This document shows, in pieces, positions 35,216 through 44,296 of a stretch of DNA of 64,000 bases. The DNA lies in contig NZ_AUMU01000002.1 of NCBI RefSeq assembly GCF_000430845.1, positions 310,001 through 374,000 of the forward strand, written 5' to 3'. Numbering within the stretch: the stretch's first letter is position 1; each line of letters opens with the position of its first letter. The stretch comes from Chryseobacterium gregarium DSM 19109 (GTDB taxonomy: Bacteria; Bacteroidota; Bacteroidia; Flavobacteriales; Weeksellaceae). Position numbers and translations under genes: made by a program. The notes below the pieces were generated by a model. That model searched no databases and was not told where the DNA came from. It saw only the letters and a list, made by a program, of their open reading frames with translations.

Positions 35216-36487
35216 ATGAATACAGAACAGTTTTACCCTTTGTTTTTACAATCTGGAACAGTAACGATTGACAGCCGGAAAATTAAAAAGAATGACATCT
35301 TTTTTGCATTTTCGGGGGATAATTTCGACGCTGCTACATTAGCTGATCAGGCTGTAGCCGACGGAGCTTTGGCAGTGATCGTAGAACATCAGGATTTTGA
35401 AAATAGGGCCAAAAATATTTTCTATGTCCGTTCTACACTGGAGTTTCTGCAGGAACTTGCCGTTTATCACAGAAAGCAGCTTCAGATTCCTGTTGTCGGG
35501 CTGACAGGAAGCAACGGAAAAACAACAACAAAGGAATTGATCCACGCTGTTCTTTCTGAGAAGTTCAATGTTCAGTATACTTCAGGCAATCTTAATAACC
35601 ATATCGGGGTTCCATTGACTATCCTTTCCATCAGGTCCGGACATGAAATGGCAGTTATTGAAATGGGAGCCAATCATCAGAAGGAAATAGAGCTTCTGTG
35701 TTCTATTTCACAGCCGGATTTCGGGTACATTACCAATTTCGGAAAAGCGCATTTAGAAGGTTTTGGCGGATTTGAAGGCGTTATCAAAGGGAAATCTGAG
35801 TTGTATGATTACCTCATCAGTCACCAGCGGACTATCATTGTTAATGAAAACGACCCGGTTCAGGCGGAAAAAACAGAAGGCTATTCCCCAACCGTAACCT
35901 TCGGGAAAGATACTTCCGATTACCAGTTTGAATTAATTTCAGAAGATCATTTTGTAGGGTTGGCATATCAGGGTACAAAAGCCGTTTCCAAACTTACCGG
36001 GGAATACAATTTTACCAATCTTTGCGCGGCGGCAAGTCTTGGGCTTCACTTCAGAATTAATTTTGAAAGCATTAAAAAGGCCATTGAAGATTATACACCG
36101 ACAAATATGCGCTCCCAGGTGGTAAAAAAAGGAGAGCGGACATTAGTCCTGGATACCTATAATGCCAATCCCAGTTCAATGATCGCTTCACTGGATAATT
36201 TTATCACTTTTGAAGGCTCAAAAACCATTATTATCGGTGATATGCTTGAGCTGGGAGAAGAAAGCGAACAAGAGCATGAAAATATTCTTACCTATGCTCA
36301 GGGACTTGGTTTTACCCGGATTATTACAGTCGGGAAAAATTTCAGGCAGGTCAATTCATCAGCAACCGCTTTTGAAAACACCGCAGAACTGACAGAATAC
36401 CTGAAACTGAATCCCATCCGTTCTGAAAATATTTTATTAAAAGGTTCCAGAGGCATTGCCTTGGAAAAATCAATTGATTTTATTTAG
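35216..36487 (+). CDS. murF: UDP-N-acetylmuramoyl-tripeptide--D-alanyl-D-alanine ligase
   Basis: This 423-residue Mur ligase adds D-Ala-D-Ala to the UDP-MurNAc-tripeptide in the cytoplasm, completing the peptidoglycan precursor. The N-terminal DSRKIKKNDIFFAFSGDNFDA, the P-loop GLTGSNGKTTTKELI (about 99-113), the IEMGANHQKEIELLC segment, and DTYNANPSSMIASLDNF (about 321-337) are diagnostic. It ends converging with the NUDIX gene, overlapping by 8 nt. It stands apart from other cell-wall genes, although anmK is 1 kb away. Confidence 0.96.
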   Translation: MNTEQFYPLFLQSGTVTIDSRKIKKNDIFFAFSGDNFDAATLADQAVADGALAVIVEHQDFENRAKNIFYVRSTLEFLQELAVYHRKQLQIPVVGLTGSNGKTTTKELIHAVLSEKFNVQYTSGNLNNHIGVPLTILSIRSGHEMAVIEMGANHQKEIELLCSISQPDFGYITNFGKAHLEGFGGFEGVIKGKSELYDYLISHQRTIIVNENDPVQAEKTEGYSPTVTFGKDTSDYQFELISEDHFVGLAYQGTKAVSKLTGEYNFTNLCAAASLGLHFRINFESIKKAIEDYTPTNMRSQVVKKGERTLVLDTYNANPSSMIASLDNFITFEGSKTIIIGDMLELGEESEQEHENILTYAQGLGFTRIITVGKNFRQVNSSATAFENTAELTEYLKLNPIRSENILLKGSRGIALEKSIDFI

Positions 36488-37091
36488 TTTTGGTATCCCA
36501 GAATTCTTTAATAATCAATATAATATTTTTGAAAGTGCTTGGAAATACTTCATCCTCAATTTGAGCGGTGTTTTTCCATGCCACTTCAGTAATCCCTTCT
36601 TCAGTCTGAGGCTTTGAAGTATCTTCACCGTTGAAATTCATTTCGAACCAGTGGGTGCATTTCAGAACTTTGTCACCGTTTCTCTCCACATAAATATGAA
36701 AGGTCGTATTGATAAACCGGACGAGCTCCACATCCATAAGGCCTGTTTCTTCCTCAATTTCCCTTACGGCAGACTCTTCACGGGATTCGCCTTTTTCCAT
36801 TTTGCCTTTCGGAAGGTCCCATTTCCCTAATCTTTTGATGAACAGAATATCACCGTCAGGATTATTGACTACACCGCCGGCAGCTTCAATAATTCTGAAA
36901 AGATTCCGGAACTCTGTCCATATTTCGTCAATGTTTTCTCCAAATACGTTTAATTCTTTTACAGATGTATTTTCAAGCAGGTCCAATGCAATCTCTAAGG
37001 TCATGGCATTTTCGTATCCAACCGTCTTTTCAAGATTTTCAGAATGCTTAGACAGTAATAATTTTTTTTCGTTCACAAAAACTTTATACAT
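36480..37091 (-). CDS. NUDIX hydrolase
   Basis: This is a 203-residue protein. The first 75 residues are a divergent N-terminal part; the NUDIX domain follows with a complete Nudix box, KGKMEKGESREESAVREIEEETGL (about residues 98-121), including the REEE metal-binding core. These enzymes hydrolyse nucleoside diphosphates linked to another moiety. The substrate is not evident. It is divergent from the SRPBCC gene with only 36 nt between. Confidence 0.88.
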   Translation of the reverse strand: MYKVFVNEKKLLLSKHSENLEKTVGYENAMTLEIALDLLENTSVKELNVFGENIDEIWTEFRNLFRIIEAAGGVVNNPDGDILFIKRLGKWDLPKGKMEKGESREESAVREIEEETGLMDVELVRFINTTFHIYVERNGDKVLKCTHWFEMNFNGEDTSKPQTEEGITEVAWKNTAQIEDEVFPSTFKNIILIIKEFWDTKTK

Positions 37092-37094
37092 TTG
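37087..37094 (+). promoter_or_regulatory. -7 box (TACATTTG) for the SRPBCC gene
   Basis: An exact TAnnTTTG match 33 nt before the ATG at 37128, overlapping the start codon of the divergent NUDIX gene. No TTTG sits at the -33 distance. Confidence 0.4.
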
Positions 37095-37115
37095 TAATAA
37101 TTAAGAATTTAAATA

Positions 37116-37123
37116 CAAAAATA
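37116..37123 (-). promoter_or_regulatory. -7 box (TATTTTTG) for the NUDIX gene
   Basis: An exact minus-strand TAnnTTTG match, 24 nt before the NUDIX ATG. Together with the plus-strand box at 37087-37094 it makes the 36-nt gap a compact divergent promoter. Confidence 0.4.
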
Positions 37124-37127
37124 AAAA

Positions 37128-37517
37128 ATGAATTTAGAAGGACGAAAGATTATTGTCAATAAATCATCTAAAGAATTGGTAGAACTCCTTAAATCTCCGG
37201 AAAACTATAAAAATTTTATGCCGGACGGTCTTCAGAAGTTTGAAACAAGGGAAGACGGATTTAAATTCGGGTTACAGGGAATGCCGGAAATTGCTTTGAA
37301 AATAGATGAAGTGACTGACGAAAAAGCCGTTTTAAAATCTGCAAGTTCCAGCCTGGACTTTTCATTAACGGCAACGATAAAGCCGGTTAGCGAGAATCAG
37401 ACAGAAGTACAGATGCTGTTTGAAGGAAAGTTCAATCCATTTATCAAAATGATGGTAGAGAAGCCGCTTCAGAATTTCATCAATACTTTAACGGATAAGA
37501 TGGAAGCTTATAAATAA
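37128..37517 (+). CDS. SRPBCC family protein
   Basis: This 129-residue START/SRPBCC-fold protein has the usual order of a first strand (GRKIIVNKSSKELVELLKSPENYKNFMP), a central sheet and a long C-terminal helix (PFIKMMVEKPLQNFINTLTDKMEAYK). Such proteins bind lipids or other hydrophobic ligands. The particular function is unknown. Confidence 0.82.
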   Translation: MNLEGRKIIVNKSSKELVELLKSPENYKNFMPDGLQKFETREDGFKFGLQGMPEIALKIDEVTDEKAVLKSASSSLDFSLTATIKPVSENQTEVQMLFEGKFNPFIKMMVEKPLQNFINTLTDKMEAYK

Positions 37518-37518
37518 T

Positions 37519-37547
37519 AAAAAAACCTTCACAATGAAGGTTTTTTT
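37519..37547. terminator. Bidirectional terminator between SRPBCC gene and anmK
   Basis: A 13-bp perfect stem (seven A then CCTTCA, paired with TGAAGG then seven T) with loop CAA, between converging genes. Its last two bases overlap the anmK stop codon. Confidence 0.85.
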
Positions 37548-38592
37548 ATGGCATAATGCCCGAGCTGTGGTCATGCAGGCTTCCGGTTGCGGAAGAAAGG
37601 ACATTGATTTCATTATTCAGCCTTAAAACACCCATCAAAGCAAAGATCAGTGCTTCTTTATACTCAATGATCTGCGTTTCGGGAATAATAATTTCAGTGG
37701 CTGTACGGGATTTGATTTTCTCAATTAAATAATGGTTGTAGGTTCCGCCGCCTGTAAACAATACATTTTTTAAACGATGGTTATTGAAAACGTCCGCAAT
37801 CTGTACCGCAGAGTGCTCTGTAAAAGTAGCCAAGGCGTCACAGGTTTCAATATTTTCAAATAAAGGAAAAACAGATTCGTTGCACCATTCAATACCCAGA
37901 GATTTAGGATGAGGCCGGTGATAAAAAGGCAGTGCGTTTAATTGTGCCAATAGTTCTTTATCAATTTTTCCGGATCTGGCCAGGTCACCGTTTTCATCAA
38001 AGTTTTTACCCAGAATTTTAGCTAACGGATTCAGTATGATATTTACCGGAGCAATGTCAAAAGCAATCCTTTGATGATCTGCTTTTAAGGAAATATTGGA
38101 GAATCCGCCGAGATTAAGACAGGCGCTATGCTGAGAAAACAGCAATTGGTCGCCGATCGGGACTAAAGGGGCGCCGTTTCCGCCCATCATGACATCCTGG
38201 CTCCGGAAATCATAAATAACAGGCAAGCCGGTTTCTAACTTAATCGCTCTTCCGTCACCAATCTGTAACGTGAATTTTTTTTTAGGCTGGTGAAAAACCG
38301 TATGGCCGTGTGAAGCAATGAGGTCTATCTGCCCAATCTGATATTTTTTAATAAAAGTTTTTACAGACTGTCCCAGATAAAAGCCGTACTCCGAATGAAG
38401 TTCCAGAAGTTGTTCTGCCGAAAGATGGATGGAGTGCCTGAGCTTTTCTTCCCAGACAGCAGGATAGGGAAGGGTTTCCGCTTTTATGATTTCAAAATTC
38501 CATAAGGAGCCTTCTTTATTAAACCTGGCAAAGCAGATATCCAGACCGTCTAAACTGGTTCCGGACATCAGCCCGATGGAATGGAAAGTCAT
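37546..38592 (-). CDS. anmK: Anhydro-N-acetylmuramic acid kinase
   Basis: This 348-residue kinase recycles cell-wall anhydroMurNAc to MurNAc-6-phosphate. The N-terminus HSIGLMSGTSLDGLDICFARF (about 3-23) is the family signature. DLIASHGHTVFHQP, YDFRSQDVMMGGNGAPLVPIGDQLLF and LFTGGGTYNHYLIEKIK follow in order. It is 8 nt downstream of lptC and probably in an operon with it and the outer-membrane protein gene. Confidence 0.95.
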   Translation of the reverse strand: MTFHSIGLMSGTSLDGLDICFARFNKEGSLWNFEIIKAETLPYPAVWEEKLRHSIHLSAEQLLELHSEYGFYLGQSVKTFIKKYQIGQIDLIASHGHTVFHQPKKKFTLQIGDGRAIKLETGLPVIYDFRSQDVMMGGNGAPLVPIGDQLLFSQHSACLNLGGFSNISLKADHQRIAFDIAPVNIILNPLAKILGKNFDENGDLARSGKIDKELLAQLNALPFYHRPHPKSLGIEWCNESVFPLFENIETCDALATFTEHSAVQIADVFNNHRLKNVLFTGGGTYNHYLIEKIKSRTATEIIIPETQIIEYKEALIFALMGVLRLNNEINVLSSATGSLHDHSSGIMP

Positions 38593-38600
38593 ACGCAGGA

Positions 38601-39200
38601 TTATTTTTTATTTTCAGACAATTTGGTCGTGGTGAAATCTCCGGAATTCTGGTAGAAAACATATTCCGAAAAATCGTCTTTTGCGGTCATTCCGTGAGCT
38701 CCGATCAGCGTAGAGCCGTCTTCCATGGTTACATAAACGGTATCCTTGGTGTAGATGCGCTTTTTACGCTGGTCCCAGAAAACGCTCTGCATCGCAAATC
38801 TCTGATTTTCATTTGTAGTGATCCGTACATTGCCTCTGGCTTCGTAGAACTGCTTATAGTCGTAAAATTTTGCGTATTTCGCTTTGATGGTTCCTGGGAC
38901 TTTCGGTTTTTTCTTATCAAAGAACTGAATGTCGATTCCTTTTTTGGCAACGGTATACGGGCTGTCGATCAGCTCGTATTTTTCAATAATCGGTGCCTTG
39001 GCCCGCATGGTCACAAAACCGGAATCCCTCTGGATAATATTGGCGTTATTGATGATCTGTGAAGGGAAATTTTTACTCTGCCTGCCTGCGCCTTTGGTAA
39101 GGTCCTCTTCACAGGAAGTAGCGATAAAAAATATAGCACAACTAAAAAGGCATGCTATATTTTTTTTATATGATAATGATATGTTTCTGAAAAACGACAT
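38601..39200 (-). CDS. lptC: LPS export ABC transporter periplasmic protein LptC
   Basis: This 199-residue protein starts at 39200 (MSFFRNISLSYKKNIACLFSCAIFFIATSCEED), one base after the upstream stop; it has a membrane anchor or lipobox-like FIATSC near residue 30. The LptC/OstA-like beta-jellyroll includes APIIEKYELIDSPYTVAKKGIDIQFFD and the repeated strand unit ARGNVRITTNENQRFAMQSVFWDQRKKRIYTKDTVYV. It links the LptB2FG transporter to LptA in moving LPS to the outer membrane. Confidence 0.85.
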   Translation of the reverse strand: MSFFRNISLSYKKNIACLFSCAIFFIATSCEEDLTKGAGRQSKNFPSQIINNANIIQRDSGFVTMRAKAPIIEKYELIDSPYTVAKKGIDIQFFDKKKPKVPGTIKAKYAKFYDYKQFYEARGNVRITTNENQRFAMQSVFWDQRKKRIYTKDTVYVTMEDGSTLIGAHGMTAKDDFSEYVFYQNSGDFTTTKLSENKK

Positions 39201-39201
39201 C

Positions 39202-40497
39202 TTAGTTATATAAAGTCTTTCTGAACCATTTATCAGCAAAATTGAAACCGACTTTCAGGTTAACGTAGTTCTGGTTAATCAGATTGTTTTTAAGGGTACC
39301 TCTTTTTCCCAGTTCCACTCCAATTTCGAGACCACTCATCCTCGTAATACTGCTGGTTTTGAACGGAAGGAGCACACCTCCGGAAATCCCGAACTTATTG
39401 ATGCTTTGTCCGGCCAGCTGTAAGCTTCCCTTTTCATAGAAAGCACCGTATCGGTAAACGATTCTGGATAAGTAGTTTCTGAAGTTGTTATAATTCGGCA
39501 GATACCATCCCCCGGCAGAAATCCTGTAAGAATCCTGAAGATCCAGAGTGTTGCCGAAGTAAGCAATGCTTTCTCCTTTTTTATAATCACCCTGTACAGA
39601 TAAGAACCAATTGTTTTCCTCACCGTATCCTACACCGATAGAAGCCTGCAACGGCAAAAGGTTTTTAGAGCTTGAGCTTTTTCGGTCAATGATACTCTCA
39701 TTACCTTTTGTAGTTTGTGCAGCATCAGTATAAAAATAAGTGCTGTTCACATAATCGGTAGTCATATTACTGGTATTCCCGAAGGTAGTAGTGGCCCCGA
39801 TGGTGAACTTTCTGTCCGTACTTGTGTTCAGGTTCTGATAACTTGCGCCTAGAGTAAAATTAAAATTCTTGATGCTGTTTTTGGTTTCGTACCCGTTAAT
39901 CAGTTCAGCATTTGATTGTGCAAGTTCATTAAGGTCATATAGATTCCCGAAATAGTAATTAGCTCTGGCACCTACCGCAAATTTATCATTTACTTTATAT
40001 CCTAAAGCAATCTGGGCGGTATTTATCGTTCCGCTGCCTTTGAATCTGTTGTATCGATTAGCATATACTACCCCTTCTTTTGTAAGTTCATCTACATGCA
40101 AAATATCGTAGCTCTTTGAGCTGTACGGCTGGTAGGAAAGCCCCATTTTCAGCTTCGGAGACAACGGAAATGCCAGTGAAATATTGGATAAATACGTAGA
40201 ATGTTTGGTAGACTTCGTATTGTTATAATCTGTTTTAAAGTAATTGTTTTCATTCGTGGCTTCCAGTTTGATACTGGTAAGATCGAAATTAGCGTTGTTT
40301 GCAGGGTTTGCAAAGTTGAAATTACTTGTAAAATCACTTATAAAAGCAGTTGATATACCTCCCATAGAGGTGGTTTCAATCGTATTATCATACTTTACAT
40401 CTCCAATTCCATAAGTTGCATAAGGCGAATTGCTTATATTCTGCGCATTCAGGAAATAGCCAACCGATATAAATGATAGTACAAAGATTTTTTTCAT
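39202..40497 (-). CDS. Outer-membrane beta-barrel protein (FadL/PorV-like fold)
   Basis: This 431-residue protein has a signal peptide (residues 1-18, ending LNAQ). The N-terminal SPYATYGIGDVKYDNTIETTSMGGISTAF and the alternating hydrophobic strands ending in KVGFNFADKWFRKTLYN indicate an outer-membrane barrel of the FadL/PorV type. A specific role is unknown. Its position directly ahead of lptC (one base between them) suggests coexpression with LPS transport, by context only. Confidence 0.72.
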   Translation of the reverse strand: MKKIFVLSFISVGYFLNAQNISNSPYATYGIGDVKYDNTIETTSMGGISTAFISDFTSNFNFANPANNANFDLTSIKLEATNENNYFKTDYNNTKSTKHSTYLSNISLAFPLSPKLKMGLSYQPYSSKSYDILHVDELTKEGVVYANRYNRFKGSGTINTAQIALGYKVNDKFAVGARANYYFGNLYDLNELAQSNAELINGYETKNSIKNFNFTLGASYQNLNTSTDRKFTIGATTTFGNTSNMTTDYVNSTYFYTDAAQTTKGNESIIDRKSSSSKNLLPLQASIGVGYGEENNWFLSVQGDYKKGESIAYFGNTLDLQDSYRISAGGWYLPNYNNFRNYLSRIVYRYGAFYEKGSLQLAGQSINKFGISGGVLLPFKTSSITRMSGLEIGVELGKRGTLKNNLINQNYVNLKVGFNFADKWFRKTLYN

Positions 40498-40756
40498 TCT
40501 TTATTTTTAAAATAATGCGCAAATATCTTAAATATTAATGAATTGTAAAAATTATAAGAGGTTAAAGTTTGTTAAGGGGGAAATATGGCAATGGGTTCAT
40601 TACGAATCGGCCTTGCTGACAGGCTTTTACAATGATTTTCCTGAAATGAGCGGCCTGTTATCAGCAATTGATTTTTAATTATACGTTGAGGAAATTTCCA
40701 TTCTTCCGGAGAAACAAAATTCATATTCCTCAAACTTCAGCTTTCGCAAATTTCTT

Positions 40757-40764
40757 TATCTTTG
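40757..40764 (+). promoter_or_regulatory. -7 box (TATCTTTG) 4 nt before the holB start codon
   Basis: TATCTTTG-GACC-ATG. The expected transcription start coincides with the ATG at 40769, so a leaderless mRNA is predicted. No clear -33 TTTG at 19-21 nt. Confidence 0.55.
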
Positions 40765-40768
40765 GACC

Positions 40769-41887
40769 ATGAATTGGGAGAACATTGCCGGACAGGAAAA
40801 TCTGAAAAGACTTCTGAAAGAGAGTATTGCCGAAAACAGGGTGAGCCATGCCCAGCTTTTTGTAGGAAAAGAAGGCTACGGTACATTACCGATGGTTTTA
40901 GCCTATGCAAAAGAAGTGCTGAGTCGCGAAAATGAACATGCTGCTTCAAAAGTGGAGCACCTGAATCACCTGGATTTACATTTCAGCTTTCCGGTTTTTA
41001 CGGATAACAAGAATTCGTTAAGCAAAAGTAAATTTGAAGATTTCAGGGAGATGATCCTGAATTTCCCCTATGCAAGTTATAATGACTGGACTGCTTTCCT
41101 GGAGTCGGAAAATAAGCAGCTTTTTATCTCTGCCGATGAAATTGATGACCAGAACCAGAAGTTTTCTCTGAAAAGCTTTGAAGGCGGAACCAAAATCCTG
41201 ATTGTCTGGAGAGCTGACAAAATGAACGTTGCCGCCTCCAATAAATTCCTGAAGTTTTTAGAAGAGCCTCCTGCAAAAACGGTCATTCTTTTAACTGCTG
41301 AATCTACCAATGATATGCTTCCGACCATTCTTTCCAGAGCCCAGATTGTGGAAGTTCCTAGAATTAATGATGAAGATATAGAAATATACCTCAAAAAGAA
41401 ATTTAATGTTTCCGATGATGTGCTGGGTGAAATTATCCACCAGGCTCAGGGAAACCTGAATGATGCTGTCCGGTTTTTACAGTCGGGAAGCAAAAGCGAC
41501 GAATTCGAGAAACTTTTTATCCAGTGGGTACGGGATGCATTTATGGTGAAAAAGAAACCTGAGTTCTTAAAAAATATCATTCTTTGGGCAAGAGAAATTG
41601 CCGGCTGGAACCGGGAGAAGCAGAAAACTTTTTTAAACTACTGCTCCGAGATTTTCAGGCTGGCGTTACTGCAGAATTATCAGTCCGAAGGTTTGGTGTA
41701 TAAAAAAATAGATGCCAACGGCTTCAACTGGACCGGGTTTTCAAAATTCATTAGCGGAGCCAATATTGAAAGCATTCTGGAAGAGATCAGCACGGCTGAC
41801 CTGCACCTAACGAGAAACGGAAACCCTAAAATTATCTGGACCGACCTGGGAATCAAATTATCAAGGTATATCCACAAAAGTTCGTAA
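40769..41887 (+). CDS. holB: DNA polymerase III subunit delta' (clamp loader)
   Basis: This 372-residue AAA+ protein of the clamp-loader complex starts MNWENIAGQENLKRLLKESIAENRVSHAQLFVG, typical of delta'. The P-loop position reads GKEGYGTLP, without a functional Walker A GKT/S, as usual for delta'. KILIVWRADKMNVAASNKFLKFLEEPPAKTVILLTAE and LPTILSRAQIVEVP are the sensor and SRC-type arginine-finger region (here SRA rather than SRC). It is a single gene with its promoter touching the start. Confidence 0.9.
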   Translation: MNWENIAGQENLKRLLKESIAENRVSHAQLFVGKEGYGTLPMVLAYAKEVLSRENEHAASKVEHLNHLDLHFSFPVFTDNKNSLSKSKFEDFREMILNFPYASYNDWTAFLESENKQLFISADEIDDQNQKFSLKSFEGGTKILIVWRADKMNVAASNKFLKFLEEPPAKTVILLTAESTNDMLPTILSRAQIVEVPRINDEDIEIYLKKKFNVSDDVLGEIIHQAQGNLNDAVRFLQSGSKSDEFEKLFIQWVRDAFMVKKKPEFLKNIILWAREIAGWNREKQKTFLNYCSEIFRLALLQNYQSEGLVYKKIDANGFNWTGFSKFISGANIESILEEISTADLHLTRNGNPKIIWTDLGIKLSRYIHKSS

Positions 41888-42348
41888 TAAATCTTCGGTG
41901 ATTAACCCGGATCTGGAACAGCTGAAAATTTTTCTGAAGTGAAAATTTATTTATGATATTCGATAATCGCCCGTCTTCCGGTTTTTGTACTTTGAAATAA
42001 TTCCTGGTATGATAAGATACTCCTTTTCACTCTGGTTGTATTCCTTTGACCTCAATAGCAGCCTTTAGATCAGAATCGGAATATTATCTTTAAAATGTTC
42101 CAGTAATGTCACGGTCAAATTTTCCCTATTTCAATCCACATGGTAATTCGCTCATCATTTTAATTGATTTACTTTGTTAATAATATGTAATCTTTTTATT
42201 TCCCAAAAAATAAGTTTCGTCAGTCCATCTGCTTAGCTTTAAGTTATAAATATTAAAAAAAAATTAAATTTAAATAAAAATCAATCAATCGTTTGATTTG
42301 TGTAAAAATCTGTTGTAAATTTGTACCCGAAAAAATTGAAAAGTATAC
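41888..42348. other. Intergenic stretch before the efflux operon
   Basis: This 461-nt gap has no supported gene. A minus-strand tail of about 30 codons near 41960-42060 has coding-like composition but stops on both sides and matches nothing I recognise. The right end (42283-42323) contains the TetR promoter and a dyad. Confidence 0.45.
42283..42323 (+). promoter_or_regulatory. Promoter and likely TetR operator of the efflux operon
   Basis: TTTG at 42292-42295 and TAAATTTG at 42316-42323 match the -33 and -7 boxes with a 20-nt spacer. An inverted repeat, AATCAA-TCGT-TTGATT (42283-42298), overlaps the -33 box and is a plausible autoregulatory TetR site. The ATG follows 25 nt after the -7 box. 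Confidence 0.6.
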
Positions 42349-42975
42349 ATGATTTCAAAAGAAGAAAATATATTGTTTGCCGCTGAAAAGCTTTTTGCCG
42401 AAAATGGTTTCGAAGGAACCTCGACCCGGGAAATCGCAAGGGCTGCCAATGTGAATATCTCTATGATTTCTTATTATTTCGGTTCCAAGGAAAAACTTTA
42501 TGAAAAGCTGGTGGAATACAGAATGAGTGAAGGACAGTTTTTTTCAAAAGATACCATAGAAAGGACGGATATTAATGAATGGGAAAAAATAGAAAAGATT
42601 GTAGACCAGTTTGCGAGCAGGGTAAGAAACCATAAATGTTTTTACAGGATTATGCAGCGGGAGCAGCTTCATACCCAGAATCCACAGATTGTGGAATTTC
42701 TGAAGCAGACCAAAATCGGGTTCATTTCCATGTACTCGAAAATATTTGAAAGCGGTCTGAAGAAAGGCATTTTTAAGAAAAACCCACCGGTCTATCTGCT
42801 TCATGCAACCGTAAGCGGAACCCTGTTTTACGCCTCCAATGCCAAGGAGATGTATAAAGAATTCCTGAACAATACGGAGGATGAAAACGTTTTTGACGAA
42901 AAATATTACACAGAGCTTAATACACATATAAAATACTTATTAAAAGACCTTTTAGGTTATGAAGAGAATGAATAA
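42349..42975 (+). CDS. TetR/AcrR family transcriptional regulator
   Basis: This 208-residue repressor has an N-terminal HTH (ILFAAEKLFAENGFEGTSTREIARAANVNISMISYYFGSKEKLYEKLV, residues 5-52), the typical TetR pattern with YYFGSKEKLY, followed by a helical ligand-binding domain. Its end overlaps the TolC gene by 17 nt, so it is the first gene of the efflux operon and probably represses it in the absence of ligand. The ligand is unknown. Confidence 0.92.
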   Translation: MISKEENILFAAEKLFAENGFEGTSTREIARAANVNISMISYYFGSKEKLYEKLVEYRMSEGQFFSKDTIERTDINEWEKIEKIVDQFASRVRNHKCFYRIMQREQLHTQNPQIVEFLKQTKIGFISMYSKIFESGLKKGIFKKNPPVYLLHATVSGTLFYASNAKEMYKEFLNNTEDENVFDEKYYTELNTHIKYLLKDLLGYEENE

Positions 42976-44272
42976 CTCAGTTATTGCACTGGCCCTCTTT
43001 GCGGGTTTTGCAAGCATGCATGCGCAGGAGAAAAAGATGCTTACTCTTGATGAAGCCGTGCAGTTGGGCATCCGGAACAGTAAAAGCCTTAAGATTGATG
43101 CTGCAAACATCGAAGAGGCTACGGCAGACTTGTTGGAAGCTAAAAACAGACAGTTGCCGGAACTCACCGTTTCGGGGAGCTACCTGTACCTTCCGCTGAA
43201 GCCGAATATTAATCTCAAGCTTCCGGGAGTATCCAGCGAAGGCGGCCCTGAAGTTCATCAGGTAGCCTACGGATCTGCCAACCTCAGTGTTCCGGTATAC
43301 AGCGGGGGAAGAATAAAATACGGTATCGAATCTGCAAAATATCTGGTGGAAGCCTCTAAGCTGAGCACTGAAAACAACAAAATTTCAATTGCTTATAATG
43401 TTGCCCAGGCTTATAACAATCTTTTCAAGGCTAATCAGTCGATTAAAGTACTGGAGGAAAACCTGTCTGCTTCCCAAAAAAGAGATGAGACTTTCCTTAA
43501 ACTTGAAAATAACGGGGTGATTGCAAGGAATGACCGTTTAAAGGCAAACCTTCAGACCTCGAACATTGAGCTGCAGCTGCTGGAAGCCAGGAACAATTAC
43601 AATATCGCCAACATCAATATGGACTTATTGCTCGGCCTTCCTGAAGCCACCGAAATTGAAGTGGACCAGAATTATATTGAAGAAGGAGAGGAGGTAAAAG
43701 CGGTTGATTTCTATCTGAATACTGCCAGGGAAAACCGTAAAGACCTTCAGGCCCTTGAAAAGCAGAGACAGGCAGCCGCATTAGGGACGAAATCGGCAAA
43801 AGCGGAAAACCTTCCTTCCATTGCGCTGACCGGAGGGTATGTAGCAGCAGATATTCCTAAATTCTTAACCATCTACAATGCCGTGAATGTCGGAGTGGGA
43901 ATTTCATATAACCTGTCCAATCTCTGGAAAGAAAATTCTTCCCTAAAACAGTCTCAGGCAAGGGAAATGCAGCTGGCTGCCAACAATGAACTGTTGAATG
44001 ACAATATTAAGCTTGATGTGAACAGGGAATATCAGAATACCGATTATTCCAAAAAGAGAATCGCTGTTTTTGAAAAATCTGCAGAGCAGGCCAATGAAAA
44101 TTACAGGATTACCAAAAATAAATATGACAACGGCCTGGCAACCATGACGGAACTGTTGGATGCAGACGCAGCACAAATCTCGGCTAATGTCGGGGTAATC
44201 AACGCAAAGGCGGATGCAGCGCTGGCCTACAGAAAACTATTACAAACAACAGGAACTTTAACTATTAAATAA
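42959..44272 (+). CDS. TolC family outer-membrane efflux protein
   Basis: This 437-residue outer membrane factor has a signal peptide (about 1-23, ending SMHAQ) and two OEP repeats of long amphipathic helices (about 30-220 and 245-430), with SNLWKENSSLKQSQAREM and NKYDNGLATMTELLDADAAQ at the typical places. It forms the outer-membrane channel for the downstream EmrA- and EmrB-like proteins. The start is either 42959 or 42968. Confidence 0.92.
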   Translation: MKRMNNSVIALALFAGFASMHAQEKKMLTLDEAVQLGIRNSKSLKIDAANIEEATADLLEAKNRQLPELTVSGSYLYLPLKPNINLKLPGVSSEGGPEVHQVAYGSANLSVPVYSGGRIKYGIESAKYLVEASKLSTENNKISIAYNVAQAYNNLFKANQSIKVLEENLSASQKRDETFLKLENNGVIARNDRLKANLQTSNIELQLLEARNNYNIANINMDLLLGLPEATEIEVDQNYIEEGEEVKAVDFYLNTARENRKDLQALEKQRQAAALGTKSAKAENLPSIALTGGYVAADIPKFLTIYNAVNVGVGISYNLSNLWKENSSLKQSQAREMQLAANNELLNDNIKLDVNREYQNTDYSKKRIAVFEKSAEQANENYRITKNKYDNGLATMTELLDADAAQISANVGVINAKADAALAYRKLLQTTGTLTIK

Positions 44273-44296
44273 AAAAACTTAAGAACGATACCCAAA

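Noticed and set aside
41950..42060. Possible transposase or gene tail on the minus strand before the efflux operon
   Set aside because: Only about 30 codons, closed by stops on both sides and with no recognisable motif or inverted repeats.
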